Shown here: one piece after another, positions 31,648 to 41,359 of the stretch | How the letters are laid out: each line of letters opens with the position of its first letter | Numbering within the stretch: the stretch's first letter is position 1 | Source: Kitasatospora phosalacinea | GTDB taxonomy: Bacteria > Actinomycetota > Actinomycetes > Streptomycetales > Streptomycetaceae | Direction of reading: 5' to 3' | DNA length: 64,000 nucleotides | Assembly (NCBI RefSeq): GCF_000717185.1 | Contig: NZ_JNYE01000003.1 | Span: 62,001 to 126,000, forward strand | The notes under the pieces: model-generated | Told to the model about the DNA's origin: nothing | The model's input: only the letters and a program-made list of their open reading frames with translations | Database searches by the model: none | Position numbers and translations under genes: made by a program

Positions 31648-33720
31648 CTACGCCAGTTCGGAGGGCAGGGGCTCCGCGTGGAGGACCGTCAGGCCGGAGA
31701 CCGCGCGGGTCAGGGAGACGTAGAGGCGGCGCAGGCCGGTGCGGTGGTCGGGTTCGCCGGTGACGATCGCGGTGGGTTCGTCGAGGACCACGTGGTCGTA
31801 CTCGAGGCCCTTGGCGAGGGAGGCGGGGACGAGGGTGAGGCGGGCCTCGGCGGTGGTCTCGGTGCCGGGGGCGAGGTGGGGGAGCCCGGCGGCGGCGAGG
31901 GCCGCGGCGAGGGCGGGGACGCGGGCGTCCGCGGCGATCAGGCCGACGGAGCCCTCGTGCCGGAGGGCTTCCCGGCAGGCGTCGAGGACGGCGCCGTCCA
32001 GCCCGTCCGGGACGTGCCGGAGGACGAGCGAGCCGGGCAGGTCGCGGACGGAGGTGGCGGGGGCCAGGCCGGGGGCGATCGCGGGGAGGAGCCGGGAGGC
32101 GTAGGCGATGACCTCGCCGGGGACGCGGAAGCCCTGGGTGAGCTCCTCGACGTGGGCGCCGTCCTTGCCGAGGTGGTGCAGGGCCTCCTGCCAGCTGCCG
32201 GTGGCCCACGGGGTGGTGCCCTGGGCGAGGTCGCCGAGGACGGTCGCGGAGCCGGTGGTGCAGCGGCGGCCGACGGCCCGGTACTGCATGGGGGAGAGGT
32301 CCTGGGCCTCGTCGACGACCACGTGGCCGAGCGAGGGGGTGCGGTGCACCAGGTCGGCGGCCTCGTCGATCAGGACGGCGTCGGCGGCGGACCAGGGCGC
32401 GGTGCGGGCGCTGCGCGGGGGCTTGGCCCAGCGCAGGGCGGCCTGCTCCTCGGCGTCCAGGATCCCGTCCGCGGCGGCGGCGAGGAACTCGGCGTCGCCG
32501 AGCAGCCGGTGCACCAGCTTGACCGGGTCGACGGCGGGCCAGCACGCCTTGACGGTGGCCTTGACCGCGGCGTTGCGGGCGACCGCGTCCTGCACCCGGT
32601 CGTCGGGGGCTTCGCCGCCCTGCTCCATCTTGACCAGGACGGCGTGCGCGATGCGCTGCGGGAGGGCCTCCAGGGCGGCCCCGTAGCGGATCTCGCGGTC
32701 CGCCAACTCGCGGACGATCTCCTCCAGTTCGTACGCGGGCACCCGCCAGCGGCGGGAGCCGCGGACGACCACGCAGGGCTCGGTGGGCACGGTGATCCCG
32801 GCGCGGACGGCGTTGCGCAGGACGCGGGCCATCCGGGCGTCGCCCTTGATCCGGGCGGTGTCGGCGCCGTCGGTGCCGCGGACCTCGACGTGGCCGACGA
32901 GTTCCTGCACGGTGGCCTGGGCGACGTCCAGCTCGCCGAGGGCGGGCAGCACCTGCTCGATGTACTGGAGGAAGGAGCGGTTCGGGCCGACCACCAGGGT
33001 GCCGGTGCGGGCCAGGCGCTCGCGGTGCGCGTACAGCAGGTAGGCGACGCGGTGCAGGCCGACGGCGGTCTTCCCGGTGCCGGGGGCGCCCTGGACGCAG
33101 ATGGTGCCGGTGACGTCGGCGCGGACGATCTCGTCCTGCTCGGGCTGGATGGTGGCGACGATGTCGCGCATCGGGCCGACGCGGGGCTTCTCGATCTCGG
33201 CGGCGAGCAGCGCGGAGCCGGTGTCGGCCTCGTCCGGGTCGGAGAGGTTCTCGTCCTCGTAGGCGGTCAGTTCGCCGCCGGTGTAGCCGAAGCGGCGGCG
33301 CTTGGCGACGTCCAGCGGCTCGGTGCGGCTGGCCCGGTAGAACGGCTGGGAGACCGGGGCGCGCCAGTCGATGACCATCGGGTCGCCGCCGGCGTCGTGC
33401 ACGTGGCGGCGGCCGATGTAGAAGCGCTCGCCGCCGCTGCCCTCGGAGGCGGCCTCGCTGATCGCGTGCAGGTAGTCGAGGCGGCCGAAGAACAGCGGGG
33501 TGTGGGCGAGGTCGGCGAGGGCCTTGATCCGCTCGTCGACCTGCTTCTGCAGCACCTGGGCGGACACCCAGGTGCCCGCCACGTCGCGCAGGTCGAGGGC
33601 CTCGACGTCCTCGCGCATCGCCTTCAGGGCGGCCCGCGAGGCGGCCAGGTGGGAGCGTTCGCGGCCGAGCGGGTCGGTGCTGTCGGCGGCGGGCGCGTCG
33701 GTGGGGGTGGGGGAGTGCAC
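31648..33720 (-). CDS. HelD-like RNA polymerase-associated ATPase/helicase
   Basis: 690 residues. The N-terminal helical arm with PLFFGRLDY (about 75-83), VIDWRAPVSQPFYRA (about 116-130), Walker A GAPGTGKT (211-218) followed by AVGLHRVAYLLY, and later VVVDEAQDLSPMQYRAVGRR and LYVSLTRA match the HelD/UvrD-like family. HelD proteins recycle stalled RNA polymerase; some actinobacterial versions (HelR) protect against rifamycins. No rifamycin-associated element was seen upstream. The GTG at 33720 has GGAAGG 6 nt upstream. Confidence 0.88.
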   Translation of the reverse strand: MHSPTPTDAPAADSTDPLGRERSHLAASRAALKAMREDVEALDLRDVAGTWVSAQVLQKQVDERIKALADLAHTPLFFGRLDYLHAISEAASEGSGGERFYIGRRHVHDAGGDPMVIDWRAPVSQPFYRASRTEPLDVAKRRRFGYTGGELTAYEDENLSDPDEADTGSALLAAEIEKPRVGPMRDIVATIQPEQDEIVRADVTGTICVQGAPGTGKTAVGLHRVAYLLYAHRERLARTGTLVVGPNRSFLQYIEQVLPALGELDVAQATVQELVGHVEVRGTDGADTARIKGDARMARVLRNAVRAGITVPTEPCVVVRGSRRWRVPAYELEEIVRELADREIRYGAALEALPQRIAHAVLVKMEQGGEAPDDRVQDAVARNAAVKATVKACWPAVDPVKLVHRLLGDAEFLAAAADGILDAEEQAALRWAKPPRSARTAPWSAADAVLIDEAADLVHRTPSLGHVVVDEAQDLSPMQYRAVGRRCTTGSATVLGDLAQGTTPWATGSWQEALHHLGKDGAHVEELTQGFRVPGEVIAYASRLLPAIAPGLAPATSVRDLPGSLVLRHVPDGLDGAVLDACREALRHEGSVGLIAADARVPALAAALAAAGLPHLAPGTETTAEARLTLVPASLAKGLEYDHVVLDEPTAIVTGEPDHRTGLRRLYVSLTRAVSGLTVLHAEPLPSELA

Positions 33721-34028
33721 GGCGGACCTTCCCGGCCGCCCGGCACAAGGGGGGGGGCGGCGGACTCGTCTGGGCTCACGGCGAAAGGACACCGGCCGGT
33801 TCCCGAGCGGCCGGCACTCCCACGGCTGCCGACGGCGCTGGCACCACGGTTCGGGAGGGGCAGACGGACGATCCTAGACCCGGCGCCGTCCGGGTGCGAA
33901 TCCTTTTCCCCGGGGGATCCCCGGTACCGGAGTAGGGGGGCCGTACACCCGCAGGACGAGGCGCGCCACCGCGGGCTCGGGCCTTTCGGCCGATGCGCCC
34001 GCTCCGGTCGTGAACATACCGTGGAGAC
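33721..34028. other. Divergent intergenic region between the HelD-like gene and the 54-codon gene
   Basis: 308 bp, GC-rich, with a G9 run near 33750. CATACCGT (34016-34023) just before the ATG at 34029 is the probable -10 for the small gene. No ORF with supporting codon use was found. Confidence 0.4.
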
Positions 34029-34193
34029 ATGACCACCGAACGAGTGAACCCGCAGGTCGAGGCCGTCCACGGCGCGCACCGCGCCGAGGGGCGCCGCCGC
34101 CACCCCGTGGCCAACGCCGTCCGCAACGTCGGCATCGTGCTCGACACCGCCGCGCGCGTCCTGTTCCTCGGGCGCGACGGCGTCAAGCTCTGA
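34029..34193 (+). CDS. 54-residue hypothetical protein
   Basis: ATG 34029 to TGA 34191-34193, product MTTERVNPQVEAVHGAHRAE then RRHPVANAVRNVGIVLDTAARVLFLGRDGVKL. It is supported by strong third-position GC and by TACCGT (34018-34023) just upstream, which suggests a leaderless mRNA. A hydrophobic helix (VGIVLDTAARVLFLG) could associate with a membrane. It lies only 7 bp from the convergent XPB-type helicase stop. Function unknown. Confidence 0.65.
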   Translation: MTTERVNPQVEAVHGAHRAEGRRRHPVANAVRNVGIVLDTAARVLFLGRDGVKL

Positions 34194-34200
34194 CCTGCCG

Positions 34201-35832
34201 CTACAGGTCGTCGGCGTCGACGATCCGGTACGCGTAGCCCTGCTCCGCCAGGAAGCGCTGGCGGTGCGCCGCGAAGTCCTGGTCGACGGTGTCCCGGGCG
34301 ACCACCGAGTAGAAGTGCGCCGCGTGCCCGTCCGCCTTCGGGCGCAGCACCCGGCCCAGCCGCTGGGCCTCCTCCTGGCGGGAGCCGAAGGTGCCCGAGA
34401 CCTGGATCGCGACGGTGGCCTCCGGCAGGTCGATCGAGAAGTTCGCGACCTTCGAGACCACCAGCACGCGGATCTCCTTCGACCGGAACGCCTCGAACAG
34501 CTTCTCCCGCTGCGCGTTCGTGGTCTCGCCCTTGATCACCGGGGCGTCCAGCGCCTCGCCGAGCTCGTCCAGCTGGTCGATGTACTGGCCGATCACCAGG
34601 GTCTGGTCGCCCGCGTGCTTCTCCACCAGCCGCTCCACCACCCGGCGCTTGGTCGCCGTGGTCGAGCAGTACCGGTACTTCTCCTCCGGCTCGGCCGTCG
34701 CGTACGCCAGCCGCTCCGAGTCGGTCAGCGTCACCCGCACCTCGCAGCAGTCGGCGGGCGCGATGTAGCCCTGCGCCTCGATCTCCTTCCACGGGGCGTC
34801 GAACCGCTTCGGGCCGATCAGCGAGAACACGTCGCCCTCCCGGCCGTCCTCGCGCACCAGCGTCGCGGTCAGGCCGAGCCGGCGGCGGGCCTGCAGGTCC
34901 GCGGTGAACTTGAACACCGGCGCGGGCAGCAGGTGCACCTCGTCGTACACCACCAGGCCCCAGTTGCGGGCGTCGAACAGCTCCAGGTGCGCGTACACGC
35001 CCTTCCGCTTGGTCGTCATCACCTGGTAGGTGGCGATGGTGACCGGGCGGATCTCCTTGCGGGTGCCGCTGTACTCGCCGATCTCGTCCTCGGTCAGCGA
35101 GGTCCGCTTCACCAGCTCGTGCTTCCACTGCCGGGCCGAGACGGTGTTCGTCACCAGGATCAGCGTCGTCGACTTGGCCTCCGCCATCGCCGCCGCGCCC
35201 ACCAGCGTCTTGCCCGCGCCGCACGGCAGCACGACCACGCCGGAGCCGCCGTGCCAGAAGCCGTCCACCGCGTGCCGCTGGTACGGGCGCAGCTGCCAGC
35301 CGTCCTCGTGCAGGTCGATCGGGTGCGCCTCGCCGTCCACGTACCCGGCGTGGTCCTCGGCGGGCCAACCCAGCTTCAGCAGCACCTGCTTGATCTGCCC
35401 GCGCTCCGAGGGGTGCACCAGCACCGTGTCCGGGTCGACCCGGGCCCCCACCAGCGGGGCGATCTTCTTCGAGCGCAGCACCTCCTCCAGCACCGGCCGG
35501 TCGGTGGTGGTCAGCACCAGGCCGTGCACCGGGTGCTTCTGCAGCTGCAGCCGCCCGTAGCGCGCCATGGTGTCCGCGACGTCCACCAGCAGGGCGTGCG
35601 GCACTGGGTAGCGCGAGTACTCCACCAGCGCGTCCACCACCTGCTCCGCGTCGTGCCCCGCGGCCCGCGCGTTCCACAGCCCCAGCGGCGTCACCCGGTA
35701 CGTGTGCACGTGCTCCGGCGCCCGCTCCAGCTCGGCGAAGGGCGCGATCACCCGGCGGCACTCCGCCGCCCGCGGGTGGTCGACCTCCAACAGCAGCGTC
35801 TTGTCGCTCTGCACGATCAGCGGTCCGTCCAC
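34201..35832 (-). CDS. XPB/Ssl2-type DNA helicase
   Basis: 543 residues of superfamily 2. An N-terminal damage-recognition-like domain is followed by LRPYQRHAVDGFW, Walker A VVLPCGAGKTLVGA, DEVH (motif II, VVYDEVHLLPAP), GLTATLVREDG, and motif VI-like QEEAQRLGRVLRPK. It belongs to the bacterial XPB family related to the TFIIH helicase, thought to act in repair or transcription. GTG start at 35832 (GTGGACGGACCG). Confidence 0.93.
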   Translation of the reverse strand: MDGPLIVQSDKTLLLEVDHPRAAECRRVIAPFAELERAPEHVHTYRVTPLGLWNARAAGHDAEQVVDALVEYSRYPVPHALLVDVADTMARYGRLQLQKHPVHGLVLTTTDRPVLEEVLRSKKIAPLVGARVDPDTVLVHPSERGQIKQVLLKLGWPAEDHAGYVDGEAHPIDLHEDGWQLRPYQRHAVDGFWHGGSGVVVLPCGAGKTLVGAAAMAEAKSTTLILVTNTVSARQWKHELVKRTSLTEDEIGEYSGTRKEIRPVTIATYQVMTTKRKGVYAHLELFDARNWGLVVYDEVHLLPAPVFKFTADLQARRRLGLTATLVREDGREGDVFSLIGPKRFDAPWKEIEAQGYIAPADCCEVRVTLTDSERLAYATAEPEEKYRYCSTTATKRRVVERLVEKHAGDQTLVIGQYIDQLDELGEALDAPVIKGETTNAQREKLFEAFRSKEIRVLVVSKVANFSIDLPEATVAIQVSGTFGSRQEEAQRLGRVLRPKADGHAAHFYSVVARDTVDQDFAAHRQRFLAEQGYAYRIVDADDL

Positions 35833-35904
35833 GCCTGTGCATCCCCTTTCGCGCGGGCCAAACCTCCAGTGTGCCGCATCGCCGCGGTGCCCGGTGCAGG
35901 CCGG

Positions 35905-37509
35905 TCAGCCCAGGAAGAAGTTGTGGCCGACGTCGGGCGGGATGACCTCCTCGTACGGGGTGGAGCCCGGGCCGGGGAGGTGGGTGCCGGGGACGGGGTC
36001 GGTGCCGGTGCGGTGCAGCAGGGTGACGCCGTCCTGGTCGAAGAGCTCCTGGTAGCCGTGGGCGAGCAGCAGGGCGCGGTACTCGGCCTGCTCGGGGTCG
36101 CGCTGGAACGGGAAGGCGCGCTGGGTGTAGCGGAGGACGACGTACTCCTGGCCGCGCGGGGTGCCGTCGGCCAGCACCACCTCCGTGCGGTTGGTCAGGC
36201 GCGGCGCGATCTGGTTGTCGGCCTCGACGGTGGCGCCGTCCGGGATCAGCGCCGCCGCCCGGACCAGCGCCGCCGTCGTGGCCTTCGGCTGCCACTCGTA
36301 CGGGACGGCCAGGTGGTACAGGCCGAGCGCGGCGGACGCGGACAGCGACAGGACGGCGGCGGTGGCGCCCAGGCGGCGGGCCTGCGTGCGCCTGCCGCGG
36401 GACCACAGCACGCCCAGCGCCTCGATCGCGGCGGTCACCAGGATCGGCCACAGGAAGGCGTCGTAGTGCCGGGCGATCGACCAGTGGTTCGGGTTGTCGG
36501 AGAATATCCGCTCGGCCAGCAGCGGCAGCGCGACGAGGGCCGTCCCCGAGCGCAGCGGGAGAGCGGCCGTGGTGAGCACCAGCCAGCCCAGCAGCATCGG
36601 CTTCAGCGGGCTGGAGAACGCCGACTCGGCCAGCAGCCACGGATCGCCCAGGACGTGCCGCAGCGCCTCGCCGCCGTCCGCGCCGAGCTGCCCGTAGTTC
36701 CAGTAGTAGCCGGGCGCGCCGCCCATCGCCGGGATCAGGTAGGCGATCTCCACCGCGCTGGACAGCGGACCGCCCAGCAGCAGCGCCCACCCCAGCAGCT
36801 TCGCCCGCCGGTCCGCGCCGCCGCGCTCGCGCCACAGCAGCACCGCGCCGTACGCGCCCACCGCCAGGCCGATGTCCTCCTTGGTCGCGCACAGCAGCAG
36901 TGCCGCGACCGCGGCCCCGCCCCAGCGCCGCGCCCCCGCCCGCTCGAACAGCAGCAGGAACAGCGGGACGGCGAACCCCACCTCGTGGAAACCGCTCCGG
37001 GAGGAGATCAGCAGCGGCCAGCCCAGGCCGTACACCAGCGCCGCGACGTCCCGCACCCGGGTGCGGACCCGCTGGTCCGCGTCCGCGAACGCCCGGGTCG
37101 CGATCCGGCGCACCAGCGGCACGCCCGCCGCGAACAGCGCGGCCTGGCCGACCAGCAGCATCCGCGGGTCGTCCCACAGCCAGTACAGCGGGGCCGCCAG
37201 CGCCAGCACCGGCGAGAAGTGGTCGCCCAGCAGCGAGAACCCGGGCGGGAACTCGTGGTGCACGCTCTTCAGCGTCGACACCGGCAGCCCGAAGTGCGCG
37301 TAGCCGCGCACGCCCTGGTCGAAGATGCCCAGGTCGAAGCCGCCCAGCTGGAGCGAGGTCCACTGCTGGACGCCCAGCGCCAGGCAGGCGGCGAAGCACA
37401 GCAGGGTCAGCAGCACGGTGCGGGCCCGGCGCGAGGACAGCCGCACCCCGGACGCGCGGACCGCCGCCCCACGGGCGGCGCGGGGCGGCAGAGCGGAGGT
37501 AGTGGTCAC
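35905..37509 (-). CDS. DUF2079 polytopic membrane protein
   Basis: 534 residues with about ten hydrophobic helices. The family signatures are GGFDLGIFDQGVRGYAHFGL, LGDHFSPVLALAAPLYWLW, SRSGFHEVGFA, CATKEDIGLAVG and SIARHYDAFLWP. DUF2079 proteins resemble GT-C glycosyltransferases, with the FDLGIFDQ loop placed like a catalytic loop; a polyprenyl-linked sugar donor is likely but unproven. The GTG at 37509 is the first start giving the membrane topology expected. Confidence 0.8.
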   Translation of the reverse strand: MTTTSALPPRAARGAAVRASGVRLSSRRARTVLLTLLCFAACLALGVQQWTSLQLGGFDLGIFDQGVRGYAHFGLPVSTLKSVHHEFPPGFSLLGDHFSPVLALAAPLYWLWDDPRMLLVGQAALFAAGVPLVRRIATRAFADADQRVRTRVRDVAALVYGLGWPLLISSRSGFHEVGFAVPLFLLLFERAGARRWGGAAVAALLLCATKEDIGLAVGAYGAVLLWRERGGADRRAKLLGWALLLGGPLSSAVEIAYLIPAMGGAPGYYWNYGQLGADGGEALRHVLGDPWLLAESAFSSPLKPMLLGWLVLTTAALPLRSGTALVALPLLAERIFSDNPNHWSIARHYDAFLWPILVTAAIEALGVLWSRGRRTQARRLGATAAVLSLSASAALGLYHLAVPYEWQPKATTAALVRAAALIPDGATVEADNQIAPRLTNRTEVVLADGTPRGQEYVVLRYTQRAFPFQRDPEQAEYRALLLAHGYQELFDQDGVTLLHRTGTDPVPGTHLPGPGSTPYEEVIPPDVGHNFFLG

Positions 37510-37680
37510 GGCTTCGGTCCTGTCGGGGGCCGACGAGGCCCGGTCGCACGGGTGGACCCAACCACCCCCGGTCGCTCCGCAGTCTAACCGCCGCCCCCGG
37601 GGCGGCTCCGGCGTCCCCGCGAAGCGGAAGCCGGGCCGCCGCACCAGTGACCCGCGCCGCGCTCGCTCGTTGGGCAGGGC

Positions 37681-37962
37681 ATGATCAAGCCCAACCGATT
37701 CCTGGCCGGCCTGGCGCTCTCCGGCGCGGCCCTCGCCACCGCCCTCGGGGCGGCGCCCGCCCACGCCGCCGACACCGAGGCCATGGCCCTCGACCAGGTC
37801 GCCGACATCGGCCAGCCCGGCGGCCTGATCGGCACCGTCGCCTTCACCGGCACCGGCCTGCTGACGGGCGTCGAGCCGAAGATGCCGGACCCGCACGCGA
37901 TCGTGGACGAGGCGAAGAAGCAGAAGGCGGAAGAGGACGCGAAGCAGGCCGCCGGCAAGTAG
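37681..37962 (+). CDS. Small secreted protein
   Basis: 93 residues with a clear Sec signal peptide: Lys3/Arg6 n-region, LAGLALSGAALATALGAAPA core and AHA-AD cleavage near residue 30. The mature part has LIGTVAFTGTGLLTGVEP and a Lys/Glu/Ala-rich helical tail (AKKQKAEEDAKQAAGK). No cysteines. It recalls small exported proteins of Streptomyces of unknown role. Confidence 0.75.
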   Translation: MIKPNRFLAGLALSGAALATALGAAPAHAADTEAMALDQVADIGQPGGLIGTVAFTGTGLLTGVEPKMPDPHAIVDEAKKQKAEEDAKQAAGK

Positions 37963-38046
37963 GCGGAGCGCGGACGGACGCGCTGACAGGGGTGCGTCCA
38001 GGGGCGCGGGGACGGGGACTACACAGCGGTGCGTGCTTGCTCGGTC

Positions 38047-38215
38047 GTGCAGTTTCCCGCGCCCCTGTGCAGTTCCCAGCACTCCTGTGCAGTTCCCTGC
38101 GCCTTCGCGCAGTTCACCAGTGCCCCTGTGCAGTTCCCAGGGCCTCCGTGCAGTTTCCCGCGCCCCTGTGCAGTTCCCAGGGCCTCCGCGCAGTTCTTCG
38201 CGCCCCTGCGCTACT
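38047..38215 (+). repeat. Tandem array of about eight 20-22-bp units (GTGCAGTTCCCxGCGCCCCT)
   Basis: Units begin with GTGCAGTT or GCGCAGTT and end with CCCCT, CTCCT, CTTCG or CCTCC. The unit is the right arm of the dispersed element at 31498-31626, here amplified head to tail. The array abuts the stop of the WYL-domain gene. Confidence 0.75.
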
Positions 38216-40709
38216 CCTCGACCTCGGCGACGCCGGTGATCCGGTGCAGGGCGAAGGTGCGGACCTCGTCGGAGAGGTGGTCGTAGGCGGTGACGAACCC
38301 GCCCTCGACCTTGACGGGGTCGATGACGCGTTGCGAGGAGAGGCCCTCCGCGTTGATGTAGCCGATCCACATGCGCTCGCCGAGCAGGACGGCGGTCTGC
38401 AGGGCCGCCAGGGTGTCGGCGGAGGCGGTGCGGGGCACGGCGGCGCTGGTGCGGGAGGCGGGCCCGGCGACCGGGTCCTTGCGGACGGCGGTGGCGGCGC
38501 GGTCACCAGCCCGGATGGCGCGGACGGCGGCGGTGAGGAGGGCGTCGTCGGGGCGGGCGGGGCCGTCGGGGACGGGTAGCGGCGGGGTGCGGGGCGGGGT
38601 GCGGCGGCTGTCGGGGCGGGTGATGACGACGTCGCCCTCGGCGGACTCCGCGGCGGGCGCGTACCCCATGGTGCGCAGGACGGCGAGCAGGGTCTCCGGC
38701 CCGGCCTGGGCGGCGAGGACGGTCGGGGCGAGCAGGCGCAGCCGCAGTTCGGCGGCGCGCCGGTCGGCGAGGACCTCGTCGAGCAGGCGGGGGTCGTCGC
38801 AGCGCAGGTAGGAGGAGGCGGCGCCGACCCGGAGGATGCCGTGGCGGCGGGCGACGTCGTCGATCAGGTAGGCGAGCGGCTGCGGGACGGGCGTGCGGGA
38901 GTGCTGGGCGAGGAAGGCCTGCAGGTCGGCGGCGGTGCGCCCGGCGTCGAGGGCGCGGCGCACCGACCCGGGGGTGAAGCGGTAGACGGTCGCGCCGCCC
39001 TTGGACTCGATGTCGGCGGCGAGGGCGAGGGCCTGGGCGAGCGGGGTGAGCAGCGGGCCGGGGGCGATCGCGGTGAGGTCGGGCTGCAGGATGACGTGGT
39101 CGAGCGGTTCGGGCAGCAGCGGCGCGAGGACGGGCACCGGGTCGGCGCCGTCGAGCAGGGCCCGGACGGGGGCGGCGAGGGCGCCGCGGCCGGTGGCGCC
39201 GAGCAGTTCGGCCTCGTGCAGCGTCCAGCCGGTGAGCTGCTCGCGCAGGTCGTGGCCGTCGGGGCCGGTCGGCCCGCCGCGCAGCGGGCGGTGCCAGCGC
39301 AGGACGGGCAGCAGGGCGTCGGCGGACGCGGCGGTGCCGGGCGGGAGCTCGGCGAGCCGGGTGAGGACGGCGCGGCGCACCGACGGGGCCAGGGTGCGGT
39401 CGAGTTCGGGGCCGAGCACGGCGCGCGGGCGGCCCTTGCCGTCGGGGGTGCCGGTGAGGCGGCCGACCCGGGTGGCGGCGAGCCAGCTGCGGGCGAGCAG
39501 GGCCCAGCGCTCGGCGGTGTCCTGCTGGAGCCACTGGTCGTACGCGGGGGTGGGGGCCCAGACCTCGTCGACCTCGCCGTCGGGGGCGAGCAGGCCCGCG
39601 GTGTGGGCGAGTTCGATCCAGAACGCGGCGTCGCCCTCGCCGCACTCCAGCAGGGCGGCGGTGCGCTTGAGGTCGCGGACGCCCAGGCCCCCGGCCCGCA
39701 GGGTGGGCGGCGGGGTGAGGCTCCAGGACTCCAGGAGCTCCTCGACGGTGCGGACGGCGGTGCCGGCCTGCCCGGCGGCGGTGCGGTCGGTGGTGGCCGG
39801 GTCGCGCGCGACGACGGGGTCGACGGCGGGCGGGACGGGGTCGACGCCGCGGTGGGCGCGGCCGCCGCGCAGGTGCAGGGCGAGCTCGCGGGGCAGCACC
39901 ACGGAGGTGGGGCTGGAGGGCAGCAGCAGGCCGCGGGCGAGCAGCCACTCGACGGGGCTGTGCGCCTGCTCGGCGGTGACCTGCCGGGCGGCGTCCGGGA
40001 CGGTGCCGGTGGGCGGGCCCCAGACCAGGCGCTCCAGCAGCTTGTGGGCGGCGGGCGGCGCCTGGTCGAGCAGGGCGCCGAGGCGCTTGCGGTCGCCGAG
40101 CAGGGCGGTGAGCGCGGCGACGGCGGTGACCGGGTCGGGGGTGGGCGGCTGCCCGGTGTCGGCGAGCAGTTGCTGGAGGCGGGCGGGCGACATGCCGGTG
40201 GTGGCCTCGGCGAAGGTCGGGCCGAGGCCGGTGCGGCCGGGGTTGAGGGCGCTGGGGGCGAGCGCCTCGCGGACGGCGAGGACCAGGCGCAGCGCGGAGT
40301 CCGGGCCCCACAGCAGGGCCTGCTCGCGCAGCCGGTCGAGCGCGGCGGGGAGGGCGGCGGTGACGGCGGCCCGGTCGACGGGCTCGGCGCCCGGGTGCGG
40401 CTTGACCCGGGCGGGCCCGGTCAGCAGGTTCCGCACCACGGTGTCGGGGGCGCCCTCGGGGGCGGCGGCGAGCGCCTCGGCGACCTGCAGGGTGAACCGG
40501 TCGAGCCGTTCCAGGGCGCGCAGCACGGACGCCCGGCTGGAGAGCCGCGCGGACAGCTGGGTCAGATCGGTCGGCACCGGGTTCAGCAGGTCGGGGCGGG
40601 CCCGGAGCAGCGCGGCGACGGCCTCGTCGCCCCGGCCGCGGAGTTCCTCGGCCAGGGTGCGGGGTGCGGTGGCGCGGGTGGCGCGCGGCGCGCTCTGCGG
40701 TGCGGTCAT
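38211..40709 (-). CDS. WYL/helicase-associated domain protein
   Basis: 832 residues. The N-terminal helical region (LAEELRGRGDEAVAALLRAR) resembles the XPB-associated helicase-C domain seen in actinobacteria. The C-terminus has a WYL-like ligand domain (AVLLGERMWIGYINAEG, RVIDPVKVEGGFVTAYDH, TFALHRITGVAEVEE). LPEPLDHVILQPDLTAIAPG is a further conserved marker. It probably works with DNA or with the nearby XPB-type helicase. ATG at 40709; an earlier in-frame start is possible. Confidence 0.8.
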   Translation of the reverse strand: MTAPQSAPRATRATAPRTLAEELRGRGDEAVAALLRARPDLLNPVPTDLTQLSARLSSRASVLRALERLDRFTLQVAEALAAAPEGAPDTVVRNLLTGPARVKPHPGAEPVDRAAVTAALPAALDRLREQALLWGPDSALRLVLAVREALAPSALNPGRTGLGPTFAEATTGMSPARLQQLLADTGQPPTPDPVTAVAALTALLGDRKRLGALLDQAPPAAHKLLERLVWGPPTGTVPDAARQVTAEQAHSPVEWLLARGLLLPSSPTSVVLPRELALHLRGGRAHRGVDPVPPAVDPVVARDPATTDRTAAGQAGTAVRTVEELLESWSLTPPPTLRAGGLGVRDLKRTAALLECGEGDAAFWIELAHTAGLLAPDGEVDEVWAPTPAYDQWLQQDTAERWALLARSWLAATRVGRLTGTPDGKGRPRAVLGPELDRTLAPSVRRAVLTRLAELPPGTAASADALLPVLRWHRPLRGGPTGPDGHDLREQLTGWTLHEAELLGATGRGALAAPVRALLDGADPVPVLAPLLPEPLDHVILQPDLTAIAPGPLLTPLAQALALAADIESKGGATVYRFTPGSVRRALDAGRTAADLQAFLAQHSRTPVPQPLAYLIDDVARRHGILRVGAASSYLRCDDPRLLDEVLADRRAAELRLRLLAPTVLAAQAGPETLLAVLRTMGYAPAAESAEGDVVITRPDSRRTPPRTPPLPVPDGPARPDDALLTAAVRAIRAGDRAATAVRKDPVAGPASRTSAAVPRTASADTLAALQTAVLLGERMWIGYINAEGLSSQRVIDPVKVEGGFVTAYDHLSDEVRTFALHRITGVAEVEE

Positions 40710-40783
40710 CCGGTCCAGACTAGTCAACGCCGCCCGTTCGGGCCCAGAACGGCGGCGGAACTCGGGGAGGACCGGCACCCGCT

Positions 40784-41254
40784 TCAGTGCCGGGCGTGCC
40801 GGACCCAGGCCTCCGGCGGCTCGGCGAGGACGCGCTCCAGCGCCCACCGGACGCCCGCGCCGAGCGCGGTGACGGCCGCCACCGGGTCGTCGAACGTGCG
40901 CTCGTCGAGCTCGTGGACGTAGTGCGCCCCGCAGTCGTCCGGCTCCGCGCAGCGGACGCAGACCCGCACGCCCAGCTCCCACGGCGGCCCCGGCAGCGGG
41001 GTCCACTCGACGGGATCGCGCGGCGCCCACAGCTCGGCCTCGCACCACGGGCCGGGGCCCTCCGCGTACCCGGACAGCGCGGACGGGCCGAGCGGCACCT
41101 CGTCCCAGGTCAACTGCCAGGCGCCGTCGAAGCGTTCGGCGAAGGCGCGGAGGGCTTCGGCGGCTCCGCGCAGCGGCGGCAGGAGGACTGACGGGTCGTC
41201 GAGGCCGGGGAACAGCCGGCGCGGGTCGCCCTCGTCCCAGCGGGTCGTCTGCAT
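40784..41254 (-). CDS. Conserved hypothetical protein
   Basis: 156 residues, with TTRWDEGDPRRLFPGLDDPS, WQLTWDEVPLGPSALSGYAE and CVRCAEPDDC (CxxC). No catalytic motif or family recognised. It ends 74 bp upstream of the WYL-domain start, in the same direction, so cotranscription is possible. Confidence 0.65.
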   Translation of the reverse strand: MQTTRWDEGDPRRLFPGLDDPSVLLPPLRGAAEALRAFAERFDGAWQLTWDEVPLGPSALSGYAEGPGPWCEAELWAPRDPVEWTPLPGPPWELGVRVCVRCAEPDDCGAHYVHELDERTFDDPVAAVTALGAGVRWALERVLAEPPEAWVRHARH

Positions 41255-41359
41255 GCCGGGCAGTGTCCCAGGGCCGGACGGGGCTCGCTTCGGGAGGGCG
41301 CGGGTGGGTACCGTCTCGGTGGGCGGCGGGTTCGTGGACGTGAGGCGGGTGGCGGGGCG

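Noticed and set aside
33721..34028. Rifamycin-associated element ahead of the HelD-like gene
   Set aside because: The expected palindromic GGGGCTTGC/GCAAGCCCC motif is absent, so rifamycin resistance was not assigned.
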